From positions 744,001 to 808,000 of the forward strand of contig NZ_CP036401.1 of NCBI RefSeq assembly GCF_004322755.1: a stretch of DNA of 64,000 nucleotides, in the 5' to 3' direction. The notes under the pieces were generated by a model that was not told the origin of the DNA, ran no database searches, and saw nothing but the letters and a program-made list of their open reading frames with translations. Of this stretch, positions 9,374-19,900 are shown one piece after another; positions within the stretch are counted from its first letter, which is position 1; each line of letters starts with the position of its first letter. Position numbers and translations under genes: made by a program. The stretch comes from Pseudoduganella albidiflava (GTDB lineage Bacteria > Pseudomonadota > Gammaproteobacteria > Burkholderiales > Burkholderiaceae_D).

Positions 9374-9413
9374 AAAGGGTTGCACGAGTTTTCGTGCAGC
9401 CCTTTTGTTTTTT
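9374..9413 (+). terminator. intrinsic terminator of the tRNA-Thr unit
   Basis: A 14-bp stem (9374-9387 with 9392-9405, one G-U pair), a four-base loop and a TGTTTTTT tail begin 18 bases after the tRNA. Confidence 0.9.
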
Positions 9414-9538
9414 CGCAGCGTTTTTTCGTAGCGTTTATCCGCGCAGCTTCCCGATGCGGCGGGCGCCTTGCCCACCGCTCATGCGGGTCGTGGTTACCCG
9501 CCGTGATTACCCGCAGTGAGTCCCCGCAGTGAGTCCCC

Positions 9539-9913
9539 TTATTTGATCGCGTAACGCACGCTGACGGCAGGCTTCCCCGGCAGCGTCACCCGCGCCAGGA
9601 CTTTGTTGCCGGCTTCCAGCTTCACGTCATCCTTCGCCACCAGCGTATTGCCGGCGCCGGCGGACAGCGTCGTTTCCGACTTCTGCGTACCCTTCAGGAC
9701 CGTCAGCGTGCCCGTGGCGCCCGCCGTCGCCACGGGTTCTCCGTGATCGTCGACATGGATCGTGACCTTGCCGTCCTTGTTGACCAGCTCGAACGACAGG
9801 TCGCCCGCGCTCTTGACGATGCCGCCGTGCTTGGCCGGGCTTTCGTGGGCGATGACCGGTGCGCTGAGCGCCATTGCCAGGCCCAGGGCCATCATTGCTG
9901 CGATTTTTTTCAT
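9539..9913 (-). CDS. small periplasmic protein of the heavy-metal efflux locus, unknown function
   Basis: A 124-residue protein starting at MKKIAAMMALGLAMALSAPVIAHE, a clear signal peptide cleaved after ...VIA. The mature part begins HESPAKHGGIVKSAGD and continues as a beta-rich domain: LSFELVNKDGKVTIHVDDHGEPV, then TLTVLKGTQKSETTL, and LARVTLPGKPAVSVRYAIK at the end. The His residues near the N-terminus (HE, KHGG, HVDDHGE) could bind metal. It lies about 100 bases downstream of the CusA-like pump gene in the same orientation, so it is probably the last gene of that operon. I do not recognise the family; a periplasmic metal carrier is a guess from context. Confidence 0.7.
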   Translation of the reverse strand: MKKIAAMMALGLAMALSAPVIAHESPAKHGGIVKSAGDLSFELVNKDGKVTIHVDDHGEPVATAGATGTLTVLKGTQKSETTLSAGAGNTLVAKDDVKLEAGNKVLARVTLPGKPAVSVRYAIK

Positions 9914-10019
9914 TGCATGCTCCATGTGGTAAGTGTTCATCCGGTAAAAGTTGATCAAATATTCGTTCATCGAATGATGTGATGCGGCGGGCTTCGGGCC
10001 CCGCCGCCGGACCCTTGAA

Positions 10020-13000
10020 TCAATAGCTTTCCTCGCCGCTGCGTGCCAGTACCGCTTCGAGGGGCTTCCTGCCCACCAGCCAGAAGATCAATGGCGTCAG
10101 CAACGAATCGAGCAGCGTCGAGCTGACCAACCCGCCGAAGATCACGACTGCCACGGGGTGCAGGATTTCCTTGCCCGGTGCGTCGGCCGCCAGCAGCAGC
10201 GGCACCAGGGCGAATGCCGCGACCAGTGCCGTCATCAGCACGGGCGTCAGCCGTTCCAGGGAACCGCGCACGATCATCGGCCAGCCGAAGGACTCGCCCT
10301 CGAACTTGCACAGGTTGATGTAATGGCTGATCTTCAGGATGCCGTTGCGCGTGGCGATACCGGCCAGGGTGATGAAGCCCACCATCGAGGCGACCGACAG
10401 CGACACCCCGGCCAGCCACATCGCCGCCACGCTGCCGACCAGCGCGAAGGGGATGTTGGCCATGATGACCGCTGCCAGCACGCCCGAGCGATAGCGCGTG
10501 TACAGCACCAGGAAGATCAGCACCAGTGAAGCGAGCGACAGGCCGGCGATCAGCCGCTGCGCCGCCTCCTGCGCCTGGAACTGGCCTTCGATGCTGATGA
10601 AATAGCCACCCGGCAGCGGCGTGGCCGCGACCGCGCCGCGCACGTCGCCAATGATGCGCGACATGCTGGAGCCGTCCGTGTTCGCATACACCACGATACG
10701 GCGCCGGCCGTTTTCCCGGCCGATCTGGTTCGGGCCATCGCTTTCCTCGACGGTGGCGATCGATGCCAGCGGCAACCGGCCGGATGGCGTGTCCAGCATC
10801 AGGCGTTCCAGGTCCTGCGGGGTACGGTGCGCATCGGCCAGCCGCACCACCAGGTCATAGCGGCGCGCGCCGTCGATCACCTGCGTTACCTTGGTGCCCT
10901 CGGACATGGCTTCGATCGCCGCAAGCACCTGGCCCGCCGGGAGACCGGCCTGCGCCGCCTTGCGGTAGTCGACGCGGATCTTGATCTGCGGGATCAGCAC
11001 CTGCCGCTCCACGGACAGGTCGACCAGTCCCGGCACGCCGGCCAGGCGCGTGCGCAGCGTTTCCGCCAGGCCGCGCAGCGTGTCGATGTCGTCGCCGTAG
11101 ATCTTCAGCGCGACCTGCGCGCGCACGCCGGAGAGCAGGTGATCGAGGCGGTGCGAAATCGGCTGGCCGATGGCGACCGATGCCGGGATGACGGACAGTT
11201 GCGAGCGGATCGCCGCCATCACCTGTTCGCGCGAGCGCTCCGACGGTTTCAGGTCCACGTCGATCTCGGAAGAGTGCACGCCCTCGGCATGTTCATCCAG
11301 TTCCGCGCGGCCCGTGCGGCGGCCCACCTTGATCACTTCCGGCACTTGCCCGATCAAGGTCTCGGCCAGCGCGCCCATCCGGTTTGCTTCCGCCAGCGAC
11401 GTGCCGGGCGTAAACGTCATGCCCATCACCAGCGAGCCTTCGTTGAACGCCGGCAGGAACGCGCGGGGGAAGAACGGCACCGACGCCACCGCGGCAACCA
11501 CTGCGATCACGGCAATGGCGAGTACGCCGCGCGCGCGCGGCAGCGACCAGTGCAGCAGCCGTTCGTCGTGCCGCTTGAGCCAGCGCACCAGCGGGCTGTC
11601 GGCATGCTGCAAGCGCTTCATGCGGGGTAGCAGGACCATCGACAGCACCGGCGTGACCGTCATCGAGACCAGCATGGAGGCCAGGATCGACGTGATGTAG
11701 GCAATGCCCAGCGGCGCGAACAGCCGGCCCTCGATGCCGGGCAAGGCGAACAGCGGTACGAACACCAGCACCACGATGACGGTCGCATAGACGATGCCGG
11801 AGCGGACCTCGACCGAGGCATGCCAGATTGTCTCCAGCACGGAAGTGCCTTCCGGCCGCTGCCGCAAGCGGCGCAGGATGTTCTCGACATCGACCACGGC
11901 ATCGTCCACCAGTTCGCCGATCGCGATCGCCAGGCCGCCCAGGGTCATCACGTTGATCGACTGCCCCAGCAGGTGGAACGCCAGCGCGGTCACGGCCAGC
12001 GACAGGGGGATCGCGACAAGGGAAATGACGGTGCTGCGCGCGCTCAGCAGGAATGCGAACAGCACGACAGCGACCAGGATCGCGCCGTCGCGCAGTGCCT
12101 CGACCACGTTGCCGATCGAGGATTCGATGAAGTCGGCTTGCCGGAACAGGATTTCGGGCGCCGAGAGCCCGGCGGGCAGGCCCTGGCGCAGCTCGCCCAG
12201 TGCGGCCTCGATCTGGCGCGTGAGCTGCACCGTGTCGCCGGCGGGCTGCTTCTGGACGCTGACGATCACGGCCGGCCGGCCGTTCATGCCGGCGTCGCCG
12301 CGCTTGAACGCGGGCGCATGGCGTACCTGCGCCACCTGCTCGAGCAGGACCGGCGTGCCATTGCGATAGGCTACCGGGAGGCCGCGTGCATCTTCCAGCC
12401 GCGTGGTGCGCCCCAGGTTGCGGATCAGGTACTCACGGCTGTTCAGGTCGATGAAGCCGCCGCTGGTGTTCGACGCGAACCCCTGCAGCGCACTGGTCAG
12501 CTGGCCCAGCGTGATGCCGTATTGCGCCATGCGCGCCGTGTCGGGCTCGATGCGCAACTGGCGTACGTCGCCACCGATCGGAATCACTTGCGATACACCG
12601 GGAATCGACAGCAGGCGCGGGCGCAACACGAAGTCGGCGTACTCGCGCGCCTTCATCGGATCGGTCTTGGCCAGGTCGATGGGCAGTGCGATCAGCATGA
12701 TCTCGCCCATGATCGACGACACCGGTCCCATCACCGGGTTCACGCCGGCAGGCAGTTGTTCGCGCACCAGCGACAGCCGTTCTGCGACGAGCTGGCGGTT
12801 GCGGTACACGTCGGTATCCCAGTCGAATTCCGCGTAGACGATCGACAGGCCGACACCGGACACGGAACGCACGCGGGTCACGCCGGGCATGCCGTTCAGG
12901 CTGGTCTCCAGCGGGAACGACACCAGCTGCTCCACTTCTTCGGGTGCCATGCCGCCGGCCTCGCTCAGCACGGTGACGACCGGCTTGTTCAGGTCCGGGA

Positions 13001-13115
13001 ACACGTCGATCGGCGTGCGCCGGGCCGTAAAGGCGCCGTACACCATCAGCAGCACGGCGGCGGCCAGGACCAGCAGCCGGTTGTGCAGGCTGAAACGGAC
13101 GATTGCATTGAACAT
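10020..13115 (-). CDS. CusA/CzcA family heavy-metal efflux RND permease
   Basis: The 1031-residue inner-membrane proton-driven pump of a tripartite metal exporter. It starts [17 protein letters not shown] with TM1, followed by the family segment [15 protein letters not shown]. Two large periplasmic loops separate TM1/TM2 and TM7/TM8. The proton-relay helix TM4 (about residues 392-412) reads [15 protein letters not shown]. This is a heavy-metal-efflux (HME) pattern but matches neither the CzcA DFG form nor the CusA form exactly, so the ion is uncertain (Cu/Ag or Zn/Co/Cd). The C-terminal half includes [20 protein letters not shown]. It lies four bases after the adaptor stop, so the two form one operon. 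Confidence 0.93.
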   Translation of the reverse strand: MFNAIVRFSLHNRLLVLAAAVLLMVYGAFTARRTPIDVFPDLNKPVVTVLSEAGGMAPEEVEQLVSFPLETSLNGMPGVTRVRSVSGVGLSIVYAEFDWDTDVYRNRQLVAERLSLVREQLPAGVNPVMGPVSSIMGEIMLIALPIDLAKTDPMKAREYADFVLRPRLLSIPGVSQVIPIGGDVRQLRIEPDTARMAQYGITLGQLTSALQGFASNTSGGFIDLNSREYLIRNLGRTTRLEDARGLPVAYRNGTPVLLEQVAQVRHAPAFKRGDAGMNGRPAVIVSVQKQPAGDTVQLTRQIEAALGELRQGLPAGLSAPEILFRQADFIESSIGNVVEALRDGAILVAVVLFAFLLSARSTVISLVAIPLSLAVTALAFHLLGQSINVMTLGGLAIAIGELVDDAVVDVENILRRLRQRPEGTSVLETIWHASVEVRSGIVYATVIVVLVFVPLFALPGIEGRLFAPLGIAYITSILASMLVSMTVTPVLSMVLLPRMKRLQHADSPLVRWLKRHDERLLHWSLPRARGVLAIAVIAVVAAVASVPFFPRAFLPAFNEGSLVMGMTFTPGTSLAEANRMGALAETLIGQVPEVIKVGRRTGRAELDEHAEGVHSSEIDVDLKPSERSREQVMAAIRSQLSVIPASVAIGQPISHRLDHLLSGVRAQVALKIYGDDIDTLRGLAETLRTRLAGVPGLVDLSVERQVLIPQIKIRVDYRKAAQAGLPAGQVLAAIEAMSEGTKVTQVIDGARRYDLVVRLADAHRTPQDLERLMLDTPSGRLPLASIATVEESDGPNQIGRENGRRRIVVYANTDGSSMSRIIGDVRGAVAATPLPGGYFISIEGQFQAQEAAQRLIAGLSLASLVLIFLVLYTRYRSGVLAAVIMANIPFALVGSVAAMWLAGVSLSVASMVGFITLAGIATRNGILKISHYINLCKFEGESFGWPMIVRGSLERLTPVLMTALVAAFALVPLLLAADAPGKEILHPVAVVIFGGLVSSTLLDSLLTPLIFWLVGRKPLEAVLARSGEESY

Positions 13116-13119
13116 GGCG

Positions 13120-14250
13120 TTACCGGATCTGGTTGATCAGCGAGGAGCCGGAGACGACCACGCGGTTCTCCGCGGAGAGTCCACGGGTCACGACGATCGT
13201 GTGGGCATCGAGCGGGCGCACTTCCACAGGCTGCGCGATGAAACGCAGCGCCCCCGACTTGATCCACACCACCGTCTCGTTCGCCGGATTGCGCACCAGG
13301 GCCTCGGCCGGCAGGACGATGCCCTTGACGGTCGTGTTCAGCTTCGCCAGTACCGATACCGGCTGGCCCACCGCCAGCGGCAACGCCTTGCCGGTGGCGC
13401 GGAAGCTGATCGGCAATGCACCGTCGCGCAGGCTGCGCCCGCCACCGACCAGGACCAGTTTTGCGTCGGGGGCGGCCGGCAGCGTCGCCGAGGCGATACG
13501 GGAGGCCAGCGTGACATCCGGGGTGCTCGCCTCGACCAGCGCGCGCGCGGGATCGATGACCTCGAACAGCACGTCGCGGGCTTCGACGATCTGGCCCGCC
13601 AGCACCTGGGCACTGGCGATCACGCCGTCGGCCGGCGACACGATGGCTTCGCTGCCGCGCACGGTGCCCGCGACCGCCTTTTCGCGGCCGCGAATGCTCG
13701 TCAGCTCGGCGCGCGCGGCGTCGATCTCCTTCGCGGGCACGGTGCCTTCCAGCGATTCGAGCCGGGCGACCCGGCGCTCGGCCAGCGCGCGCATGGCACG
13801 CAGGTCGGCCAGGGTGGCTTCCTGGTTGCCGCGCTCCACGGCACTGGACACCGGTACCAGCCGGGCCAGGACCTGGCCTTTGCGGACCGTCTGGCCAGCG
13901 GCCGGCAAGCCTAGTGGTCCCGGCGCGATGCGGCCGGCGAACGGCGCCTGCACGCGGCCGCCCGCGTTGGGGTCGATGGTCACGCGGCCGTTCAGTTCGA
14001 CCGTCTGCGGGTGCTCGCCTTCCACCGCCTTGACGGTACGGATCACCATGCGGCGCTGGGCCAGCTTGGGCACGTTCACGCTGCCGTCCGGCAGGCGGGC
14101 CAGGCCGCTGGCGGACGTCGTCGCTTGCCCGTCCAGGTGTTCCCCGTTCGGGCCGTGGGCACCGGGGGATGCATGGACATGGTGGATGCCGAGCAGTCCA
14201 AAGGCGATCGCCGCCGAGAATCGAAGGAAGTTCATGCGACGGAAGCTCAT
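13120..14250 (-). CDS. periplasmic adaptor (membrane fusion protein) of the heavy-metal RND pump
   Basis: A 376-residue HlyD/CusB-type adaptor linking pump and outer-membrane channel. The start [13 protein letters not shown] follows an ideal GGAGGT six bases upstream and begins a signal peptide ending around HVHA. The mature N-terminus is [14 protein letters not shown], a motif it shares with the neighbouring protein. Then comes [21 protein letters not shown], typical of CzcB/CusB. Lipoyl-like halves flank a short coiled hairpin (about residues 130-190: [21 protein letters not shown] and onward). The beta-barrel region ends in [13 protein letters not shown]. Its ATG overlaps the previous gene by ATGA. 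Confidence 0.9.
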   Translation of the reverse strand: MSFRRMNFLRFSAAIAFGLLGIHHVHASPGAHGPNGEHLDGQATTSASGLARLPDGSVNVPKLAQRRMVIRTVKAVEGEHPQTVELNGRVTIDPNAGGRVQAPFAGRIAPGPLGLPAAGQTVRKGQVLARLVPVSSAVERGNQEATLADLRAMRALAERRVARLESLEGTVPAKEIDAARAELTSIRGREKAVAGTVRGSEAIVSPADGVIASAQVLAGQIVEARDVLFEVIDPARALVEASTPDVTLASRIASATLPAAPDAKLVLVGGGRSLRDGALPISFRATGKALPLAVGQPVSVLAKLNTTVKGIVLPAEALVRNPANETVVWIKSGALRFIAQPVEVRPLDAHTIVVTRGLSAENRVVVSGSSLINQIR

Positions 14251-14804
14251 GGCCGCACCTCCTTCGCACCACGGCGCCGTGCACGCACCATCAGCGCCGC
14301 CGGGATGGCGATCGCCGGCAAGGCGGCCAGCCACCACCAGCGGCGTTCGTGCCCGTGCCCATGGTCATCGGCCGCGGCGACGGGCACCTCGAGCGTTCCC
14401 TCCAGCAGGTCGCTCTCGCCCCCGGCCGTGAAGGTGAACAGCAGCGCATGCTTGCCGGGGACCGACAGCGCCTGCAGGAATTTTTTGTCGTCGATCGCGT
14501 AATCGCCCATGTCGGCATGGAACTTCGCGCGGGCTTTCAGGTTCTTGTACTCCACGTCGAGCGTACCGCCGAGCACGGGTTCGTTGGTCTCGTAGCGATC
14601 GATCATCACGGACAGCTCGCCGCCCGACAGGTGGCCGACCAGCTCGAACAGCTCGGTGAATGTTACGACGCGGGGCACGCTGCCCGACGCCGTGGTCGCG
14701 GCGGGACCGTCGAGGTGTTCGCCGTTGGGGCCGCGGGCACCGGGAGAAGCTTGCGCCGGCATGGCGAAGGCCAGTGCGAGCAACAGGGAAATGAGGGGTT
14801 TCAT
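14247..14804 (-). CDS. membrane-anchored periplasmic protein of the metal efflux operon, unknown function
   Basis: A 185-residue protein between the outer-membrane factor and the adaptor, coupled to both by four-base overlaps. It has a signal peptide (MKPLISLLLALAFAMPAQA) and a mature N-terminus [14 protein letters not shown] almost identical to that of the adaptor. A beta-rich periplasmic domain follows (about residues 45-145), then a His-rich linker DDHGHGHERRW, one transmembrane helix (about 157-174) and a basic cytoplasmic tail. The layout suggests a periplasmic metal-binding or assembly subunit anchored in the inner membrane. No family is recognised. Confidence 0.75.
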   Translation of the reverse strand: MKPLISLLLALAFAMPAQASPGARGPNGEHLDGPAATTASGSVPRVVTFTELFELVGHLSGGELSVMIDRYETNEPVLGGTLDVEYKNLKARAKFHADMGDYAIDDKKFLQALSVPGKHALLFTFTAGGESDLLEGTLEVPVAAADDHGHGHERRWWWLAALPAIAIPAALMVRARRRGAKEVRP

Positions 14805-16030
14805 GGGAGGATTCCAAAAGCTTGGTTCATCTGGGCGTGGGCGAGGGCCAGCGCGACGCGCTGCTGGCGGATCGCCACTTCGGCTTCGTGGGTCAGTGCG
14901 CGCGAGCGCAGCAGGTCGGCCAGCGGCTTTTCACCCTGCCGGAACGCATGCTCGAACAACGCGGTGTGCTCGCGCAGCGCGGCGGCGCGTGCCGTGGCGG
15001 CATCGAGCGCGGCGCGCGCATTGGCCAGTTGGTCCTGCGCGAGCGCCAGGTCGGCGTCCACGGTGGCGCGGGTCTGCTCCAGCTCGGCGGCGGCGGTCGC
15101 CAGCTGCGTGCCCGCCAGTGCTTCGGCCGGGCGGTTGCGCAGCTTGCCGGACAGGGGGATCTGCAGCGCGATGCCGATGCTGCGGTCAACGCCCGGCATG
15201 TTGCCGTCGCGCTCGCGGCGCATGGACAGCGCAACGACCGGCGCGGCCTGCCGGCTGGCCGATGCCAGCTCGACGGCCGCGCGGGCGCGCGTCTCCGCTG
15301 CCTGCGCCGCCCGCAGCCGCGCATGATGCGTCGCGGCCGTTTCAGCCGGCAGTGTTTCGGGTTCCAGCGCGGGCAGGGTGGCTGCGCCGGTGACCAGCCG
15401 GAAGCGCGCCAGCGCTTCGCCGGCACGGCCGCGCGCCAGGGCGACATCCATGGTGGCCGCCAGCACTTCCTGCCGGGCCAGCAGGGCATCGCTGCGGGCC
15501 AGGTCGCCCGCCTTGACGCGGCGTTCGACATCGGCCGCCAGCTCTTCCATGTGGTGCAGGTGGTCGCGCTTCTCGGCCAGCACCTCGCGGGCGGCGGCCG
15601 CTTCCCACAGCCGCGTGCGGACCTCCCCGGCAATGGCCAGCCGGGCCTGGCGCAGCTGGGCATCGAGCTCTTCGCCGGCCCGTTCCGCCAGCTGGCGGCG
15701 CGCGCCGTGCTGGCCGGGCAGCACGATGGGGGCGGACAGCGACACTTCCGTCTCGCGGGCGTTGCGCTGGTCGGTCCACCGGTCGGAGCGGTCCGCCATG
15801 CCGAGCGTGGGCGCGGCCGCCAGCCACGACCCGGCAATGTCGCGCGCGGCGGCGGTTTCCTGCTGGCGGGCGGCCAGCGTGCGGGCCAGCGGCGCGCGCT
15901 GCCATGCGGACTCGACCAGTTCGTGCAGGGTCGGCGCGGGCGTGGACTGCGCGCTGGACTGCGCGATGGAAAGGGGCGGCAGCAGGCAGGCGGCAGCCAC
16001 CAGATAAAAGGGCAGGCGTGTAAGACGCAT
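14801..16030 (-). CDS. TolC-family outer-membrane factor of the heavy-metal efflux system
   Basis: A 409-residue CzcC/CusC-like channel protein, first gene of the metal efflux operon. A signal peptide (MRLTRLPFYLVAAACLLPPLSIAQ) is followed by TLHELVESAWQRAPLARTLAARQQE, the usual first helix of the family. Two long helical repeats follow, rich in Ala/Arg/Glu (about residues 45-210 and 245-405), as in the TolC tunnel. No lipobox cysteine is present, unlike the NodT-type channels elsewhere in this window. An AAGGAA ribosome binding site lies eight bases before the ATG. Confidence 0.88.
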   Translation of the reverse strand: MRLTRLPFYLVAAACLLPPLSIAQSSAQSTPAPTLHELVESAWQRAPLARTLAARQQETAAARDIAGSWLAAAPTLGMADRSDRWTDQRNARETEVSLSAPIVLPGQHGARRQLAERAGEELDAQLRQARLAIAGEVRTRLWEAAAAREVLAEKRDHLHHMEELAADVERRVKAGDLARSDALLARQEVLAATMDVALARGRAGEALARFRLVTGAATLPALEPETLPAETAATHHARLRAAQAAETRARAAVELASASRQAAPVVALSMRRERDGNMPGVDRSIGIALQIPLSGKLRNRPAEALAGTQLATAAAELEQTRATVDADLALAQDQLANARAALDAATARAAALREHTALFEHAFRQGEKPLADLLRSRALTHEAEVAIRQQRVALALAHAQMNQAFGILP

Positions 16031-16124
16031 CGGTATTCCTTGGGTGAGTTAACTCATCGCCAAAGGAATGCGCACGGGCGCGACGAGGTCGCGCTGACTG
16101 GCTGTGCGGTATTCCCCCGGCGGC

Positions 16125-16478
16125 TCAGCCGGGGGATGCGGAAGGTGGGCGGTGTGGACAGTCCAGGAAAGGATCCGGCATCGGCGCCGGGCCGTCGGGA
16201 CGGACGATGGTCATCAGTTGTGCCGGCAGGACGGCCTGCGACGGCGGCGGAATCGCGGCAGGCTGTGGTGAACAGGTATGGTCCTGCACGTGGCTGGCCG
16301 ATTCGTCGGAGTTGTCGTAATGAACAGAACCATCGTCCTCGTGGTGATGCGGGACATGTTCATCGTGCTCGATCTCGTGCGCCAGCGTCGTTTCGCCGGC
16401 GAGCACGTGCTCCCACTGCAGCGCGAAGCTTTGCAGGGGCAGGCACAGCATCAGCAGGATACAGAGCAGGTGGCGCAC
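16125..16478 (-). CDS. His-rich periplasmic protein, CzcI-like
   Basis: A 117-residue protein starting with GTG behind AAGGA. The signal peptide is MRHLLCILLMLCLPLQSFA. The mature N-terminal part is dense in His/Asp/Glu (HEIEHDEHVPHHHEDDG, about residues 33-50), with further His to about residue 66, and the tail is Pro-rich. Small His-rich proteins of this shape (CzcI type) precede czcCBA operons, and this one sits just upstream of the outer-membrane factor on the same strand. A role in sensing or buffering metal in the periplasm is therefore likely. Assignment rests on composition, size and position rather than on a catalytic motif. Confidence 0.65.
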   Translation of the reverse strand: MRHLLCILLMLCLPLQSFALQWEHVLAGETTLAHEIEHDEHVPHHHEDDGSVHYDNSDESASHVQDHTCSPQPAAIPPPSQAVLPAQLMTIVRPDGPAPMPDPFLDCPHRPPSASPG

Positions 16479-16995
16479 GGATGGAGGTCCTTGTCAGCCG
16501 CCGATTATAGCAGTGGCGGGCAGGGGGCCCGCAATTGAGACGGTGTCGGCGAGGTCGCCGCGCGACGGTCGGCCACGGGTGGCGAGCCAGCCGACGTGGC
16601 GTTCGGAGCAGCCGCCACGTGCGTGACGCGGCAGCGGCCTTGCGGCAATGAGCCGCCCCCCGCCCATGCGATCAGACTTTATTCAGTGAACCTTCAGGCC
16701 CTGCAAAGGACTTTCAGGCCGGTCGATCCGATAATCTCCGATCATCGAGCCCCGCTGCCAATGTCGTCCTATCCCCGCTGCCAATGTCAGCGGCAATGCG
16801 TGCCACCTCACCGGCAATCACAAGCCATTCTCATTGCATCCTCGGTGGCACTCGAGGTGGCACTCGAGGCAGCACTCGTGGCAGCACCTCATGGACAGGA
16901 GGTGTGCAAGTTCGGCGCGACCTGCCCGGCGCCGCACTGCGGCGGCAGCACCCCATGCGGCATGTCACTGTATCGCTCAACTGAAGGGGAGTGCC
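16479..16995. other. 517-bp intergenic leader between metal locus and PEP-CTERM gene
   Basis: No convincing gene. It contains a 16-bp direct repeat, CCCCGCTGCCAATGTC, at 16750-16765 and 16773-16788 (23-bp period). It also holds a degenerate 12-bp tandem repeat of the type GGTGGCACTCGA at about 16849-16890. Both lie upstream of the PEP-CTERM ORF on the plus strand and could be regulatory sites. The divergent promoters of the CzcI-like gene and the PEP-CTERM gene must be here, but no clear -10/-35 pair stands out. Confidence 0.5.
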
Positions 16996-19900
16996 ATGCA
17001 CCCGTTTTCCTGCCTGCATCCCGTCAAGACTTGCGCACGGCGGCTGGTGCCGTTGCTGCTTTCCCTGGCCATCAGCGAGGCCTATGCCGTCGAAACGACC
17101 GGTGCGCCGGGCGCGCCCGGCATTCCCGGGGCGGTTCCCGGCGCGCCCGGCACGGCGGGAGGGGCCGGCCAGCCAGCGGTGGCGAGCTCCGGCCCCGATA
17201 ACACGCAGATCAACTGGGCCGACGCCCGGGGCGGCTTCGGTGGCCAGGGCGGCAATGGCGCTGCCGGCAATCCGGGGCAGGATGGTGGCGCTGCCGGCGC
17301 CGGTGGCGCCGGCGGTGCCGCGAGCGCGACCGCTATTGCACAGCCCGCCTCTGGCAATGCCACGGCGAGTGCCAGGGCCATTGGCGGCATGGGTGGCCTC
17401 GCCGGCATCCCTGGCGAAGGCGGCCCGGGCGCGGCGGCAGGTGCCGGCGCGGCGGGTGGCAACGGCGGCGTCGCGAATGCGCTGGCCGAAGCGCAGGGGC
17501 AGGGAAGTGCCGATGTGCTGGCGCACGCCGTGGCCATCGGTGGCGACGGCGGTAGCGCGACGGGCGCCGGTGCGGCCGGGTTGGCAGGCGCGGCGACAGC
17601 CGTGGCCAGTGGACACTCGGCGATCGGCGCCGTCGACGTTCTTGCGGAACAGACCGGCGGCAGCGGCAACGCGGCGTGGGGCGGGCTTCACACCGCCGGC
17701 GCCGCGAGCGACATGGCGGACCAGGTCAGCGGCAGCACCGCAGGGGCGCTGACATTGAGACAGAACGCCTTCGGCGGGGCGGGCGGCGCCAGTCTGGATG
17801 TTGGTGGCGGCGCAGGAGGGGGCGCCAGCAGCAACCTGGCCTTGACCGACAATATGGCCGGGACACTGAATGCGCACATGAGCGCCTACGGCGGCAATGC
17901 CGGTTCAGGCAACACGCTGGGCGGTCACGGCGGCGGCGCCGGCAGCAGCCTGCAACTCGTCTCGACGGTAGCCGGCGCCCCGCTGCAGGGCACCGCGACC
18001 GCCCAGGGAGGCAATGGCGGCAGCGGCTTGCTGGCCGGCCACGGCGGCGCGGCAACGGCCAGTTCAGCGATGCGCGGCACAGGCACGGTCACTGGCGGTG
18101 CCCGTGCGATCGGCGGGGAGGGCGGTCTTTCCGAGACGACCGAGCCGGGTGGACAGGGCGGCACTGCGGTAGCCTCGGCGAAACTGGACGGCGCAGCCGT
18201 TACCGGCGACGTATCCGCGCAGGGCGGGCAGGGTGGCCACAGCCGAAGCGGCACCGGTAGAGTCGGCGGAAGCGCGACCGGCCACATCGAAGGCCATGCG
18301 ACCGGTACCGGTGAATCCGGCCTGCGTGCATCCGCGACCGGCGGGACCGGCGGTAGCGTCGCCGGCGCGGGCGCAACGGCAGGTGCCGGTGGCCTCGCGG
18401 CCGCGACCGCCACCGGAAGCGCTACCGGTGGCGACCTGTTCATCGGCGTCGTGCAGACGGGGGGCGCGGGCGGGCTGGCTTATTCCGCCGCGAACGGCGG
18501 CGGCGGCGCCGCCTCCGAGCTGGTGAACGCGGTCAGCGGTGCCACCAATGGCAGGCTGTCGCTGGCGCAGGGCGCCGTCGGCGGCGCCGGTGGTGACAGC
18601 GAGAGTGGCGGGGCCGGCAGCGCGGGGCAGGCGCGCAGCACACTCACGCTGGCCGACGTGACGGCGGCGCGGCTGGACCTGGCAAGCCGGGCGGTCGGTG
18701 GCAATGGCGGTGCGAGCTTGACTGGTACGGCGGCCGCCGGCGGCGCCGCCGAGGCATCCGTGGACGGCACCACGGACAGCGGCACGCTGGCGGTCGTCGG
18801 GTTTGCCCTCGGTGGCATCGGCGGCAAGGGCGTGGCGGGAGCGCAGGGCGGCACCGCAAGCGCTGCCGCCACCGGCAGCGGTGCCGGGGCCCTGGTGAAT
18901 GTCGAGGCCGAGGCGGTCGGCGGCAAGGGCGGGGCGGGCGGGGCGGGCGGACATGGCGGCGGTGGTGCCGGCGGGCTGGCAGTGGCCAGCGCCACCGGCA
19001 GCGCGACCGGCGCCGGCGACAGCCTGCTGTCCGTCACGGTCACCCAGCGCGGTGGGGCCGGCGGCGACATCATGCGTTTCACATCGTTGTCGGGCGTCGG
19101 CGGGGCGGGCGCCGCTTCGACCGCCATCGATACGGTCAGCGGCAGCACCAGTGGCAAGCTCTACTTGGGCCAGACCGCCATCGGCGGCGAAGGCGGGTTT
19201 TCCTACAACGGCGGCGCGGGCGGTGCCGCGCTATCACGGCTGGCCTCTGCCAACGCAGCCAGTGCCAGCGACGTGCAGGTGGCGCTCGACGCCCGCGGTG
19301 GCAACGGCGGCGGCACCAGCTCCGCCGGCACTGGTGGCACGGGCGGCAATGCACGGGCCGAGCACGCGGCCTCGATGGACATCCATGTGACCAGCACGAT
19401 CGAGGCTACCGGCGGCCACGGCGGCGCGACGGGCAGTGGCCAGGCAGGCGCGGGCGGCGACGCCAGCACGATGCTGGTGCTGTCGTCCAACAGCGGGGTA
19501 CGGGGCACCAGCATTGCCCGTGGCGGGATCGGCGGCGGCCAGTTCGCCTTCGGTGACGTACCGGGGCGGGCTGGCGCCGGCGGCAACGCCGATGCCGCGC
19601 TGACGATTTCCGGCATGCAGAGCCTGGATGGCTCGGTGGTCGCCCAGGGCGGCAACGCCGGCACCGGCCTCAGCCGGGGTAATGGTGCCGATGGCGGCAC
19701 GGCGACCTCCAGCGCCACGGGATCGCTGAGCTATCCGGGGGCATTGGAACTGTCGGGCAGCGCCACGGGCGGCAATGGCGCCGCGGGCTCGGGCAGCGGC
19801 AACCGCGGCGGTGCCGGCGGTGCGGCGACCACCACTGTCCGTGGCACCGGAGACGGCAATATGGTGCTGACCGCCACGGTCGTGGGAGGTGATGGCGGTG

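Noticed and set aside
9415..9538. Short repeat CCCGCAGTGAGTCC after the tRNA-Thr terminator
   Set aside because: Only two short copies; no structure or function could be argued.
16849..16890. Sigma-54 promoter for the PEP-CTERM gene
   Set aside because: TGGCAC words are present, but no GC dinucleotide stands at the required distance from the GG, so the -24/-12 rule is not met.
16596..17201. 201-codon plus-strand frame overlapping the start of the PEP-CTERM gene
   Set aside because: Overlaps the real gene in another frame, lacks a ribosome binding site and shows no domain.
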